A program made the translations under genes and the position numbers. Positions 1 through 9,161 of a stretch of DNA of 64,000 nucleotides are shown piece by piece. Numbering within the stretch: position 1 is the first letter of the stretch; each line of letters begins with the position of its first letter. Origin of the DNA: CAZFJG01 sp964410915 (GTDB lineage: Bacteria > Synergistota > Synergistia > Synergistales > JAFGMB01); NCBI GenBank assembly GCA_964410915.1, contig CAYPIU010000003.1, forward strand, positions 53,369 through 117,368, in the 5' to 3' direction. The notes beneath the pieces were generated by a model, which searched no databases, was not told the DNA's origin, and was given only the letters and a program-made list of their open reading frames with translations.

Positions 1-1359
1 TTTTCCGGCTGGATCTGGGGTTTACCAATGATCCTTCTGATAGTTACAGCTGCCGTTTATTTTACGCTGCGGCTGAGGTTCATGCAGTTTGCTCATCTTG
101 TGTATATTGTTAAACAGCTTTTCAGAAAATCTACATTGGCAGGTACAGGTGCCGGTGTTGGTACTATAACGGCTTTTCAGTCCTTTGCCGCAAGTCTTGG
201 TGGAGTTATAGGTGCTGGAAATATTGTAGGTGTTTCTGTAGCAGTACTATACGGAGGGCCGGGAGCAATATTCTGGATGGTCATCATCGCTCTTATAGGG
301 GCTGTAAATAACTTTGCAGAGATAACATTAGGCCAGAAATACAGGGAGGTCAACGCGGCCGGGGAATATGTCGGGGGCCCCATGTATTACATAGCTAAAG
401 GCTTAAATGTGAAATGGCTGGGAACAATATGGGCTTGTTTGTTCATAATCGACATGATCATTGCCATGATGGTCCAGGCTAATTCCATTGCAGGTTCAAT
501 GCTCGAGTCTTTCAGCGTAAGTCCTGTAATATCAGGTCTTTTCATTATGGGCCTTGTTGGAATAGTTACGATCGGAGGCATTAAGAGGATAGGTAAAGTA
601 GCCGCAAGGCTTGTTCCTGTTATGGCATCACTTTATGTAGGGGCCGCACTTCTGATAGTTGTCCTTAATATCGGAGCGCTTCCAGGTGTCATAAAAATGA
701 TCATTTCATCTGCATTCCATCCTGCAGCTGCCACGGGAGGTTTTGGCGGAGCAACTATAGTAACAGCTTTGAGGTGGGGTGTCGCCAGGGGCGTTTATTC
801 CAATGAGTCAGGTATGGGAACTACACCTATCATGCATGCGCCCGCAAAAGTTGACCATCCCTGCAGACAGGGTTTTCTCGGGATCGTTTCTGTTTATATC
901 GACACCATTATAGTATGTGTTGCCACAGCACTGGTTATCATGACTTCAGGACTCTGGACGACAACCGCAGCATTTGAAAATCCTGCAGGTCTCACAGCTA
1001 TGGCTTTTTCACAGCATCTTGGGCCGGTTGGCGGCTGGATCGTTACTCTTTCACTGACCCTCTTTGCCTTTACAACTCTTTTCAATGTTCCTTATATGTG
1101 TGAAAAGTGTGCAGAATTTTTTGGCGGTCTTAAAATTGGAGTGGCAGTCAGATATATTCTCGTGGCTGTAACGATCATAGGAGCTATGGGAAAAGCTGAA
1201 GTCGTTTGGCAGTTCCTTGATCTTGCACTTGCCTCTATCGTCCTTCCAAATCTGATAGTTCTTCTGGTATTAGGAAAGAAGGTCCTGGAGGAGAAAACAG
1301 AGTTTTTCAACACACCGGGTAAATTCTATCTGAAAGATGTAGAGTCCGGGAAAGAGTAA
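1..1359 (+). CDS. AGCS-family sodium:alanine/glycine symporter (5' partial)
   Basis: Inner-membrane symporter predicted to take up alanine, glycine or a related small amino acid with Na+. The reading frame is open from base 1 and continues in frame into the ATG at 28, so the true start lies just outside the window. The encoded WIWGLP motif before the first membrane segment is typical of the AGCS N-terminus. Roughly 450 residues remain, close to full family length. Family-like segments include GAGNIVGV near residue 70, GGPMYY near 115 and ESGMGTTPI near 265. It is followed by a strong terminator, so it ends its own transcription unit. Family assignment is firm; the exact amino acid transported cannot be read from sequence. 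Confidence 0.93.
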   Translation, partial: FSGWIWGLPMILLIVTAAVYFTLRLRFMQFAHLVYIVKQLFRKSTLAGTGAGVGTITAFQSFAASLGGVIGAGNIVGVSVAVLYGGPGAIFWMVIIALIGAVNNFAEITLGQKYREVNAAGEYVGGPMYYIAKGLNVKWLGTIWACLFIIDMIIAMMVQANSIAGSMLESFSVSPVISGLFIMGLVGIVTIGGIKRIGKVAARLVPVMASLYVGAALLIVVLNIGALPGVIKMIISSAFHPAAATGGFGGATIVTALRWGVARGVYSNESGMGTTPIMHAPAKVDHPCRQGFLGIVSVYIDTIIVCVATALVIMTSGLWTTTAAFENPAGLTAMAFSQHLGPVGGWIVTLSLTLFAFTTLFNVPYMCEKCAEFFGGLKIGVAVRYILVAVTIIGAMGKAEVVWQFLDLALASIVLPNLIVLLVLGKKVLEEKTEFFNTPGKFYLKDVESGKE

Positions 1360-1443
1360 CTGTTGATAGATTTCCTTTAAGATCATTGGGCCTCCCGATA
1401 AAGGGTTTTAAAGGGTCCGGGGTCAGGAATTGTTAAGAAAGTC

Positions 1444-1490
1444 AGGGCAAGGGAGATTTTTTACACTCCCTTGCCCTTTCATATTTTTAG
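1444..1490 (+). terminator. Rho-independent terminator after the AGCS gene
   Basis: Two perfectly complementary 12-base arms, AGGGCAAGGGAG at 1444-1455 and CTCCCTTGCCCT at 1466-1477, are separated by a 10-base T-rich loop and followed by a T-rich stretch. They lie about 85 bases after the stop codon of the symporter. Confidence 0.85.
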
Positions 1491-1688
1491 CAGTTGCTGG
1501 ATCTCCGGGGTGTTTTCGTTAAAAGAGGCTTATCGGGGCTGCCACGGAAGGTGTATTGCTTTGAATGGACAGGGTAAATGTGCGTTTGGTCAATAAGTTG
1601 ACGGAAAAATCCTGAAGAGTAAAATAACTCAATGAATATGGGACAAGCGTCCCATATAGAATCTGAAAAAAATCTGGAGGTTTCAAAA

Positions 1689-2924
1689 ATGAGAGCTGAC
1701 GGGCACCGTATAGATAAACTCTTGAAAAAACTCGCGCTTCATAATATCACACCCGGTAAAGGTCTTACCAGGCCAAGTTACTCCAGCGAATATATGGGTG
1801 TATGCAGAGAATTGATCGAGATGATGAAGGAGCTTGGAATGAAGGTCTGTATGGATGAGATCGGTAATATTGTTGGGAGGAAAGAAGGAAAACGTCCTGA
1901 ATTGCCGGCAGTATGTATCGGTTCCCATATGGATTCTGTAAGGAACGGCGGTATTTATGATGGTCCGGGGGGTGTAGTTGCAGGGCTTGAGGCTGTCAGG
2001 CTGATAATGGAAAACAATATTGAACATGACCATTCGTTACATGTCATGTCCTTTGTTGAAGAAGAGGGTACAGGTCTTCAGTCAGGGCTTCTCGGTAGTC
2101 GCTGGTTCAATGGAGAGGCATGCTGGGAAGATATCGAAAAACTGAAATATGAAAATTCGGAAAATGCTGTAGATGCAGTCAGAAGATTCCGTAATGAATT
2201 CCCTGATATCCCCTTTTTTGATGAAGTTTCTTTTGATCCTGAAAATATTCGTGCCTTTATGGAGGTTCATATTGAACAGGGCCCTGTTCTGGAGAACAAT
2301 GAGATCCGTCTTGGAGTAGTATCGGCAATAGCAGGAACTTCAACCATCGAGGTCAGTGTCTCAGGGAGGCCTGACCATGCGGGAAGCACGCCTATGGACA
2401 TGAGGTCCGATGCATTTGAAGTGGCAGCACATACAGCTGTCGAAATGTACCGTTACGCCAGAAGCTTTCCTCACGCTGTAGCAACTGTGGGAAGGCTCGA
2501 GGTCCCTGGTGGTTCATCCAACAGGGTACCGGATAGAACATGGTTTACCATCGACCTCCGATCTGCAGATCCGGAGGTTATGGATTCGCTTATTCCCCAT
2601 GCAAAGGAGACTCTTGAACAGCTTTCTTCCAGAAGCGGTACTTCAGTATCAGTTTCCACAAGCCATTTTGTACCCCCGATAGAACTGGATAAGGAACTTA
2701 GACACATCCTTTTAAAACATGCCCGGAAGCTTACAGATGCAATGGAAATAAACAGCGGCGCAGCCCATGATTCTCTTGTAATGGCTAAACATTATCCAGT
2801 GGCGATGCTTTTTGTACCATGCACAGGCGGCAGGAGCCACTGTCCTGAAGAATCAGCTGATCCCGGGGATTTTGCCCTTTCTGTAGATGTAATGGTTCAG
2901 ACCTTTCTCGAGATCGACAGGTAG
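1689..2924 (+). CDS. M20-type Zn-dependent hydrolase of the hydantoinase/carbamoylase (AllC-like) family
   Basis: Predicted cytoplasmic metal-dependent amidohydrolase acting on N-carbamoyl amino acids, allantoate or ureido acids. Family signatures are present: GSHMDSVRNGG with His80 and Asp91 as likely metal ligands, FVEEEG with the bridging acid near 125, EVHIEQGPVLE, and a C-terminal SHCPEE segment. An ATG lies further upstream at 1632, but the ATG at 1689 has a TGGAGG Shine-Dalgarno 8 bases before it and gives 411 residues, the usual family length, so that start is used. It sits between an alanine symporter and a YfcC-type transporter on the same strand. Substrate is not deducible: allantoate amidohydrolase, N-carbamoyl-L-amino-acid hydrolase and beta-ureidopropionase share this fold. 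Confidence 0.9.
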   Translation: MRADGHRIDKLLKKLALHNITPGKGLTRPSYSSEYMGVCRELIEMMKELGMKVCMDEIGNIVGRKEGKRPELPAVCIGSHMDSVRNGGIYDGPGGVVAGLEAVRLIMENNIEHDHSLHVMSFVEEEGTGLQSGLLGSRWFNGEACWEDIEKLKYENSENAVDAVRRFRNEFPDIPFFDEVSFDPENIRAFMEVHIEQGPVLENNEIRLGVVSAIAGTSTIEVSVSGRPDHAGSTPMDMRSDAFEVAAHTAVEMYRYARSFPHAVATVGRLEVPGGSSNRVPDRTWFTIDLRSADPEVMDSLIPHAKETLEQLSSRSGTSVSVSTSHFVPPIELDKELRHILLKHARKLTDAMEINSGAAHDSLVMAKHYPVAMLFVPCTGGRSHCPEESADPGDFALSVDVMVQTFLEIDR

Positions 2925-3065
2925 ATCTCATAATATCCGGATCTTATACCCCGATCACCTGAATGTTTTGTTCAAGGGAAATATTTTCTAAAAGAGGAGG
3001 TGAACAGGGCTTCAACAGGAGTATCTGAAACAGGTTTTATTATAATTTGAGAGGAGATATTATTA

Positions 3066-4475
3066 ATGGCTACAGGAAACAACAATGTAAAATGGTATGA
3101 AAGACTGCCTCATCCATACGTTATTCTTTTTTTAATTATTGTTCTCGCTACTATTATGACCTACCTTATTCCTGCAGGTCTGTACGACAGGGTTGAGATG
3201 GTCGTAGGATCCAGGACCAGAATGGGAGTTGATCCATCAACATTCCATTACATTGCACAGAATCCCGTGGGATTTTTTGATATGTTCCTTGCCATTCCCA
3301 AGGGTCTTATCAGCGCGGCAAGCATAATGGTTATAGTTTTTGCTTCCGGCGGTCTTTTCAAGGTTCTTGAAGAATCCGGAGCCTTGGAAAACGGTGTTGG
3401 TGTTGCAGTAAAACATCTTGGAACCAACCATGAAAGCAAACTGCTCTGGATCGTAACCTTTATCTTTGCTTTCCTCGGAGCGGCGGTAGGTTTTGAAAAT
3501 CTGATTGCACTTGTCCCCATCGCAGTGTTTGTATCTATAGCCCTGGGAGGAGACCTTTTAGTTGGTGCCGGTATATCCATTGGAGCTCTTGGTATTGCTT
3601 TTGCCACCTCTCCCATAAATCCTTACACTGTAGGGACTTCTGACTTCATTGCCCAGCTGCCAATGTTCTCGGGGTGGCCCCTTCGTACAGCTTTCTGCCT
3701 TGCGGCAGTAATATTGACTGGTATGCATACCATTAAATATTTTAAAAAAGTCAAAGCTGATCCTTCCAAAAGTTTTGTCAAAGATATCAGTACTGAAGGT
3801 TTTGACCTTACTCACGCTATTGAAGATTACAAACTTTCCGGTCAGGATAAACTTGTCCTTGGAGGTTTTGGTGTAGGTCTTGTCATAATGCTCTGGGGTA
3901 TTTTCCAGCATCACTGGTACATCAACGAAATGTCCGCAGTATTTGTTATCCTGGCTATTGCACTTGGTTTCATGGCGAAGATGGGACCGAGCAGAATAGC
4001 AGCTCTTATGATAGAAGGTGCCAGCGGTGTAGCCGGCGGGGCATTAGTTGTTGGTGTTGCCAGGGCGATCCAGGTTGTTCTTGAGCAGGGACAGATACAG
4101 GATACTATCGTTAATTCTCTTGCAACTCCGTTACAGCATCTCAGCGTTACCGTATCCGCTGTTCTCATGACACTTGTTCACTGTGTGGTCAACTTCTTTA
4201 TCCCATCAGGCAGCGGACAGGCCATGGCTACCATGCCCATAATGATCCCTCTCAGTGACGTTATAGGCATGACAAGGCAGACTGCAATTCTTGCCTTCCA
4301 GGTCGGTGACGGTGTTACTAACATGATCTATCCTACCCTTGGAGGACTCCTTGCAATGCTTGCTCTTGCCAGGGTCCCATTTGACAAGTGGTTCCGTTTT
4401 GCATTCCCGCTCGTTCTGAAGATACTCGTGGTTAGCTGGATATTCCTTATTGTAGCAGTCCAGATAGGTTATTAG
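3066..4475 (+). CDS. YfcC-family membrane transporter
   Basis: Polytopic inner-membrane protein of 469 residues with about 12 hydrophobic segments, matching the YfcC/DcuC-like family often annotated as basic-amino-acid or C4-dicarboxylate carriers. Family-typical stretches are the N-terminal PHPYVILF, YLIPAGLYDR at about residue 40, SINPYTVG-like sequence near 180 and the late FFIPSGSGQA motif near 380. A GAGGAG ribosome site lies about 9 bases before the ATG. The 140-base gap from the carbamoylase gene is compatible with one transcription unit, in which case this could import the hydrolase substrate. Ornithine/arginine exchange is another possibility for the family. Confidence 0.9.
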   Translation: MATGNNNVKWYERLPHPYVILFLIIVLATIMTYLIPAGLYDRVEMVVGSRTRMGVDPSTFHYIAQNPVGFFDMFLAIPKGLISAASIMVIVFASGGLFKVLEESGALENGVGVAVKHLGTNHESKLLWIVTFIFAFLGAAVGFENLIALVPIAVFVSIALGGDLLVGAGISIGALGIAFATSPINPYTVGTSDFIAQLPMFSGWPLRTAFCLAAVILTGMHTIKYFKKVKADPSKSFVKDISTEGFDLTHAIEDYKLSGQDKLVLGGFGVGLVIMLWGIFQHHWYINEMSAVFVILAIALGFMAKMGPSRIAALMIEGASGVAGGALVVGVARAIQVVLEQGQIQDTIVNSLATPLQHLSVTVSAVLMTLVHCVVNFFIPSGSGQAMATMPIMIPLSDVIGMTRQTAILAFQVGDGVTNMIYPTLGGLLAMLALARVPFDKWFRFAFPLVLKILVVSWIFLIVAVQIGY

Positions 4476-4494
4476 GCTTATATAGTGATAATAT

Positions 4495-4529
4495 AAAAGG
4501 GGACGGAGAAAAATTATCTGTCCCCTTTT
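4495..4529 (+). terminator. Hairpin between the YfcC gene and the MBL gene
   Basis: Arms AAAAGGGGAC (4495-4504) and GTCCCCTTTT (4520-4529) pair perfectly over 10 bases. The hairpin is followed within 5 bases by the AAAGGGGG ribosome site of the next gene, so it may act as a terminator or attenuator rather than a simple end of transcript. A similar hairpin precedes the paralogous gene at 63086. Confidence 0.7.
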
Positions 4530-4541
4530 AGTAAAGGGGGA

Positions 4542-5363
4542 ATGATCTTGGAACTTACAGTTCTTGTTGACAATTATTGTGCTTCTGCTGACTTGATATC
4601 TGAGTATGGTTTCAGTGTTTACCTCAAGGGCAAAGAAGGCAGGATCCTTATGGATACCGGACTTGGAAGGGCTCTTATGCCAAATATGGCTTCCCTTGGG
4701 ATAGATCTGAAAGCAGTAAATGACCTTGTTCTCAGTCACGGACATTATGATCATACCGGTTCTCTTGCCCAGGTGCTTGCAAAGAACAGCAGCATGAGAA
4801 TATGGGCCCATCCGGAAGTGGACGCGTTACACTTGAATCTCCGTGACGGAATACCCGATTTTGTAGGTTGTCACTTAAACAAAAAAGCTGTTGATTTCAA
4901 GCCTGTATCCTCGCTGACAAAAATAATGAAAGGGGTATGGGCAGTTGAGGTCCCGCCTGAAAAGCGGGATACGGAGTTCTGGGACAGACCGGAAAATCTC
5001 GTAGTTCCTGATGGAAAGGGAGGTTTTATGCCGGATCCTTTCAGTGATGATATTTCACTGGTAGTTGAGGGAGAGAAAGGATTAAGTATTATTCTGGGCT
5101 GCGCTCATGCAGGTGTTGTAAATATCCTTGAGACTGTTGCAGAACACTTCAGGACAAGGGATTTCTATCTCGTGGTAGGGGGGATGCATACCCGTGCTTT
5201 CAATAGAGAGGCTCTGGACAAGGTTATATCAGCCTTGCTCGGAAGGTTTTCTGTGAAAAAATGGGGTCCCTCGCATTGTTCAGGTTTTAATGCGGCTGCG
5301 GAAATGGCAGCCAGGGCCGAAGATGTATCCTGGTACGGAAGTGGAAGCAGGATCATGCTTTAG
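4542..5363 (+). CDS. Metallo-beta-lactamase-fold hydrolase (COG1237-like)
   Basis: A 273-residue soluble protein with the MBL signature HGHYDH (His66, His68, Asp70, His71), a further GCAHAG motif near 187 and GGMHT near 212, all expected metal ligands or fold landmarks. The N-terminal VLVDN and late SHCSG segments resemble COG1237, which includes proteins annotated as 7,8-dihydropterin-6-methyl-aminobenzene phosphate synthases. The real substrate is unknown. The start has a GGGGG Shine-Dalgarno directly before it; a TTG two codons later is an alternative. It follows a transporter gene and an intervening hairpin, the same arrangement as its paralogue at 63086-63877. Confidence 0.85.
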   Translation: MILELTVLVDNYCASADLISEYGFSVYLKGKEGRILMDTGLGRALMPNMASLGIDLKAVNDLVLSHGHYDHTGSLAQVLAKNSSMRIWAHPEVDALHLNLRDGIPDFVGCHLNKKAVDFKPVSSLTKIMKGVWAVEVPPEKRDTEFWDRPENLVVPDGKGGFMPDPFSDDISLVVEGEKGLSIILGCAHAGVVNILETVAEHFRTRDFYLVVGGMHTRAFNREALDKVISALLGRFSVKKWGPSHCSGFNAAAEMAARAEDVSWYGSGSRIML

Positions 5364-5391
5364 CAGGGGCTGCATAAGTAGAGTTTCCGGA

Positions 5392-5421
5392 GGAGGAGTC
5401 TTTCCTGACACCTCCTTTTTT
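5392..5421. terminator. Terminator between convergent genes
   Basis: GGAGGAGTC (5392-5400) pairs with GACACCTCC (5407-5415) apart from one mismatch and is followed by six Ts. It ends the MBL gene and overlaps the stop codon of the convergent alpha/beta hydrolase. Confidence 0.7.
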
Positions 5422-6235
5422 ATTTCTGACTTAGAAAAGCTTTTACAATACTCGAAAAAAGCTCAGGGTATTGATATATCATTCCGTGTCCACCACCTCG
5501 AATAACTTCGAGTCTTGACTTCGGTATTTGATCTGAGAGCATATGGGAATTCTCGACAGGAAAGACAGCATCCTCGTCTCCTGTGATCACGAGGGTTTCG
5601 TTAGATATTGATCCAAGCCGGTCCCAGGCACCTTCCCAACTCGTAATAGCCTGTATCTGTTTTCTGATGGAAGGGATATTTTTAAGATACACTGACATGG
5701 GTTTTGACAGGAAGCCCTTCCTGAAAGAGGGATGATCTGCGAGCCAGGATTCCGGGACCATAAGGCTGAGTGCTGTTTCAGTAAGTTCCATTGGGGTGCC
5801 TGTGGTATCAAAAAGCCGCTTCATTACATCTGCTGGAGGCAGGGCTGTCTGCATACCTCCGCATGAACTGCCGTAAAGAACAAGCCTGTTGATCTTTTCA
5901 GGATAAAGGATCGCCATTTCCTGTGCCACAAAACTGCCCATGGACCATCCAAGTACATGGGCCCTGTCTAATCCCAGGATATCCATCAATTCTTTAGTGT
6001 CTCTTGCAAATTCAGGGATGGTAAAGTTTTTTACACCTGCAGAAGTTTCCCCCATCCCTCTGTTATCAAAGACTATTACCCTAAAATCTGATGAAAGTTT
6101 TTTAATAAGCTCTGGGCCCCAGTATCCCATAATGCCGGCCATCCCCATTATCATTAAAAGGGGAGGCCCGCTGCCTTCTTCCATCCAGGATATTTCAATA
6201 TCTCGAACATCAGTTTTCCTGATCTCCATTTTCAT
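5420..6235 (-). CDS. Alpha/beta hydrolase
   Basis: A 271-residue alpha/beta-hydrolase-fold protein. The nucleophile elbow GWSMGS gives the catalytic serine (about residue 95), TGDEDAVFP gives the likely acid (about 220) and GGGHGM the histidine (about 248). DNRGMGETS corresponds to the oxyanion-side loop seen in esterases and C-C hydrolases. There is a second in-frame ATG at codon 3. The ribosome site is an AGGAG about 13 bases upstream, somewhat distant. It is the last gene of a minus-strand group after the P1 peptidase and flavoprotein, with a 112-base gap. Esterase, lactonase or haloperoxidase-like activity cannot be separated by sequence. Confidence 0.88.
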   Translation of the reverse strand: MKMEIRKTDVRDIEISWMEEGSGPPLLMIMGMAGIMGYWGPELIKKLSSDFRVIVFDNRGMGETSAGVKNFTIPEFARDTKELMDILGLDRAHVLGWSMGSFVAQEMAILYPEKINRLVLYGSSCGGMQTALPPADVMKRLFDTTGTPMELTETALSLMVPESWLADHPSFRKGFLSKPMSVYLKNIPSIRKQIQAITSWEGAWDRLGSISNETLVITGDEDAVFPVENSHMLSDQIPKSRLEVIRGGGHGMIYQYPELFSSIVKAFLSQK

Positions 6236-6347
6236 GTTCAGGTCCTGCTCCTTTTGATCAGATCATTCAAAACCCAATCTGTCTTGAATAACAGCAGAAA
6301 TTGATTCTGAAATTTTGTCATATTTCATATTTAAATTTGCAGAATTG

Positions 6348-7937
6348 TCATTTTAGAAGAGGCTGTATTTCAGTCTCGAATTTCCCTTCATTGAATCTTA
6401 ACTGTATGTTGCGCTGCCATTCATCTCTTTCTAAAGGATAATCCTCGCGATAATGTACACCCCGGCTTTCCTGCCTTGCAAGGGCACTTTTCGCTATTGA
6501 CATGGCCGAGTCAAGAAGGCCTTGAATTTCAAGTGCGGACAGAAGGTCAAGATGGTCTGGAACCTCAGTTCTGGAACTTTGAGGGTATAGATCCTCAATA
6601 ATATCTACCGTCTTTTTTATGGATGATGATGTTCTTACGGGTCCAAGCCCTTTCTGGACAGCATTTTTTATACTCTTTTTTATTTCAGAGGGAGGTATGT
6701 TTCCCTCTGACCATTCTTTGATTTTTCCCATGCTGTTCAAGGGTTCAAAATCCTGGGCTTCTCCTGTTGCAGATCGGGAAGCTGTTTTTCCGGCTATCAT
6801 TCCGAAGGTAACGATGTTGGTAAGAGCGTTTCCTCCAATACGGCTTGCCCCATCAATTCCTCCTGTTACTTCTCCGCATGCAAAAAGCCCTTTAATGCTG
6901 GTTGAACATGAGGGATCGATATCTATTCCTCCGGTCATGTAATGCTCGATGGGGCTTACATTTACAGGACCGTACTCCCATGGTTTTTTATCTTTGGGGT
7001 AAAAGTTCAGCATTTCTAAAAGGGGAGGTTTTGCCCAGTCTTCAGGGGGGAATTTTTCAAGATGCAGTAAAGCTTTTCCGCCACTTTTAAGGTGTTTCGC
7101 CAGGCAAATGGAAGTTTTATCTCTGGCGTAGTAATTCCCTTCGAGACCGTTTTTCAGGCCCCAGGAATGAATTGCCTCAAGGAGAAATTCCCTGTTATTT
7201 TCATCTACCAGGGGAACCTGGTCAATTATTCCAAGTCCCACCATCCAGTTTGTGAAATTCGGTTCGTCCCAGCCGAGTGGATAGAACTGGACGAATTCCA
7301 TATCCTTCAGATGGGTACCTGCCCTGAGAGCAAGAGAATAACCGTCTCCTGTAACTCTGCTCGGATTATCTGTCCTTGAATAGATCTGTCCAGCTCCTCC
7401 AGTAGCGAGAATAACGGCTGAGGCTCCTAAGCCCAGAGCATTGCCTGTCTTCCAGTTAACACATTCAACACCCTTTATCTTTCCATCTTCAATTTTTAAT
7501 TCTGTTACAACCGTATCTTCAAGAAATCTGATCCCCAGATCCTTTGCTATTGCATATAGCTCTTCTATCATTCCGTAGCCAGCCATAAAAAGGTTGGAGG
7601 CACTTGCCCTTGTAGATGCATGGCCGGATTTCAGCAATTTTAAAGTCACGCCCCATGACTGAAGTTCTTTCATGGTTTTTACGGCATTTTCCGAAAAGGT
7701 CTGAACCATCTTGAGATCGTTGATATAACGGCCTATTTCCATGGTTCTTGATGCATGTAATTCTGGAGATATCTTTCCGTATCCCAGCGTGAAAAGTCCT
7801 GCAGCGTAAGCTGTGCAGCTTCCGGTCCCTCTGCCTGTTTTGTTTATTACTATCACTTCAGTGCCGGGCTTTCTTGCTGATATTGCTGCTACCAGGCCAG
7901 CTCCTCCCGCTCCAACCACAATAATTCTTCTTTTCAT
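6348..7937 (-). CDS. FAD-dependent oxidoreductase of the fumarate reductase/succinate dehydrogenase flavoprotein type
   Basis: 529-residue flavoprotein. The N-terminal GAGGAG dinucleotide-binding motif (residues 9-14), the GHAST-like substrate-loop region, FYPLGW near 220, HYMTGGIDID near 345 and GASRIGGNALT near 385 match the FRD/SDH/L-aspartate oxidase flavoprotein family. The C-terminal helical domain is present. No iron-sulfur or membrane-anchor subunit is adjacent, so this is probably a soluble enzyme rather than a respiratory complex. A GAGGAGAG ribosome site precedes the ATG. It lies 15 bases after the P1 peptidase gene, so the two are almost certainly co-transcribed. L-aspartate oxidase, adenylylsulfate-reductase-like or a dedicated acid dehydrogenase are alternatives. 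Confidence 0.87.
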   Translation of the reverse strand: MKRRIIVVGAGGAGLVAAISARKPGTEVIVINKTGRGTGSCTAYAAGLFTLGYGKISPELHASRTMEIGRYINDLKMVQTFSENAVKTMKELQSWGVTLKLLKSGHASTRASASNLFMAGYGMIEELYAIAKDLGIRFLEDTVVTELKIEDGKIKGVECVNWKTGNALGLGASAVILATGGAGQIYSRTDNPSRVTGDGYSLALRAGTHLKDMEFVQFYPLGWDEPNFTNWMVGLGIIDQVPLVDENNREFLLEAIHSWGLKNGLEGNYYARDKTSICLAKHLKSGGKALLHLEKFPPEDWAKPPLLEMLNFYPKDKKPWEYGPVNVSPIEHYMTGGIDIDPSCSTSIKGLFACGEVTGGIDGASRIGGNALTNIVTFGMIAGKTASRSATGEAQDFEPLNSMGKIKEWSEGNIPPSEIKKSIKNAVQKGLGPVRTSSSIKKTVDIIEDLYPQSSRTEVPDHLDLLSALEIQGLLDSAMSIAKSALARQESRGVHYREDYPLERDEWQRNIQLRFNEGKFETEIQPLLK

Positions 7938-7952
7938 TATGGACTCTCCTCT

Positions 7953-9023
7953 CTATGAAGGATCATTTATTTCTGGAATATCTGCTATAAATTCCTTTAA
8001 CGATCTTCGGGTATTTCCGTTTCTTCCAGTTACAGATGATGAATATATCATCGAGTTCAGGATAGATTCCTCAGTTGCTTCAACTGTTGCCCTGAAAAGA
8101 GGATCTATCATTTCATCATTTAACATCCTGAGGGGAAGAATGACATTGTTGGAAAAATGCTCGATCCGGTTCGTGGTTGAAAATGCAAGTGCGATTTCCC
8201 CGCTCCCATTCTGAATATATGATCCAGTCCTGCTTATTCCTGCAGAGACCCTTCTGCAGATCCTTTTGAGCTGTCGCTCTGATAACGGGGCATCAGTTGC
8301 AATAACGACAATAATTGACCCCGGTGAATTTTCCCTTTCCTCACGGAGCGATCTGGAAATATACCTTCCGGCTTTTATCCCGTTTATTGTAAGATCTTTC
8401 ATTTCGCCGAAATTTGAAAGTACCAGGGCGCCGACAGTAAAAGTTTCATTTCCGATCGCAGCTATTCTTGAGGAACTGCCTATTCCTCCCTTGAGTTTAT
8501 AACAGGACATCCCCTTACCTGCTCCCACATCTCCCTGTGTGAAGTCGGCTGTTGAATTCTGAATAGCCCCGGATACATGTGCGGGTTGTACGTATAATCC
8601 CCTTATGTCGTTGAGAAAGCCATCATTACACTCGCATACCACGGGATTGACCGTTCCTGCAGTTTTACCTATTTCAACGTTCTGTTCGATCATATACTGG
8701 ACAAGCCCTTTATATGCGTCTCCCACACTGAGAGTGTTGGTAAGTATTATAGGTGTTTCTATTGTGCCAAGTTCATCTATCTGGATAAGCCCGGTCGATT
8801 TGCCAAAACCATTTATAACATGGGATGCTGCCATGACCTTGTCTCTGAAAAGGTTTCCCTGGTGGGGCAGTATAGCTGTGACCCCGGTTCTGGCATTACC
8901 CTGATCGAGTGTTTCATGTCCAACAGTTACTCCTTTTACATCTGATATGGAGTTGAGATCGCCCTTTGGGAGTATCCCTGTTTTAAAAATGATATTGATA
9001 TCTGGTTCTCCAGGGGTCTTCAT
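7953..9023 (-). CDS. P1-family peptidase (DmpA/BapA-like L-aminopeptidase/D-esterase)
   Basis: 356-residue Ntn-type self-cleaving hydrolase. The ISDVKGVTVGH N-terminal region, GVTAILPH, and the strongly conserved PGSIIVVIATDAPL segment are diagnostic. Autoproteolysis is predicted at Gly235-Ser236, leaving Ser236 as the N-terminal nucleophile of the small subunit. No export signal is visible, so it is cytoplasmic. Family members cleave N-terminal D- or L-residues, D-amino-acid amides or beta-peptides. It is the promoter-proximal gene of an operon with the flavoprotein 15 bases downstream; an AAAGGAGA ribosome site supports the start. The coupling of aminopeptidase and flavin oxidoreductase suggests release and then oxidation of an unusual amino acid, which is inference. 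Confidence 0.9.
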   Translation of the reverse strand: MKTPGEPDINIIFKTGILPKGDLNSISDVKGVTVGHETLDQGNARTGVTAILPHQGNLFRDKVMAASHVINGFGKSTGLIQIDELGTIETPIILTNTLSVGDAYKGLVQYMIEQNVEIGKTAGTVNPVVCECNDGFLNDIRGLYVQPAHVSGAIQNSTADFTQGDVGAGKGMSCYKLKGGIGSSSRIAAIGNETFTVGALVLSNFGEMKDLTINGIKAGRYISRSLREERENSPGSIIVVIATDAPLSERQLKRICRRVSAGISRTGSYIQNGSGEIALAFSTTNRIEHFSNNVILPLRMLNDEMIDPLFRATVEATEESILNSMIYSSSVTGRNGNTRRSLKEFIADIPEINDPS

Positions 9024-9161
9024 CGCTTAAGGTCTCCTTTCTGGGTATCCTGTTATTCTTGAAGCTTATTAAAGCATATTTATGGCTGTTTGGGAAAAAG
9101 TGTTCCCATTCGATTTTTTCAGTTATTATTGTTATTAAAAATATCGGAAGGGAGATTAACT

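Noticed and set aside
4206..4811. 201-codon open frame on the minus strand
   Set aside because: It lies antisense across the end of the YfcC-type gene, a hairpin and the start of the MBL gene; its translation shows no domain and no ribosome site supports it.
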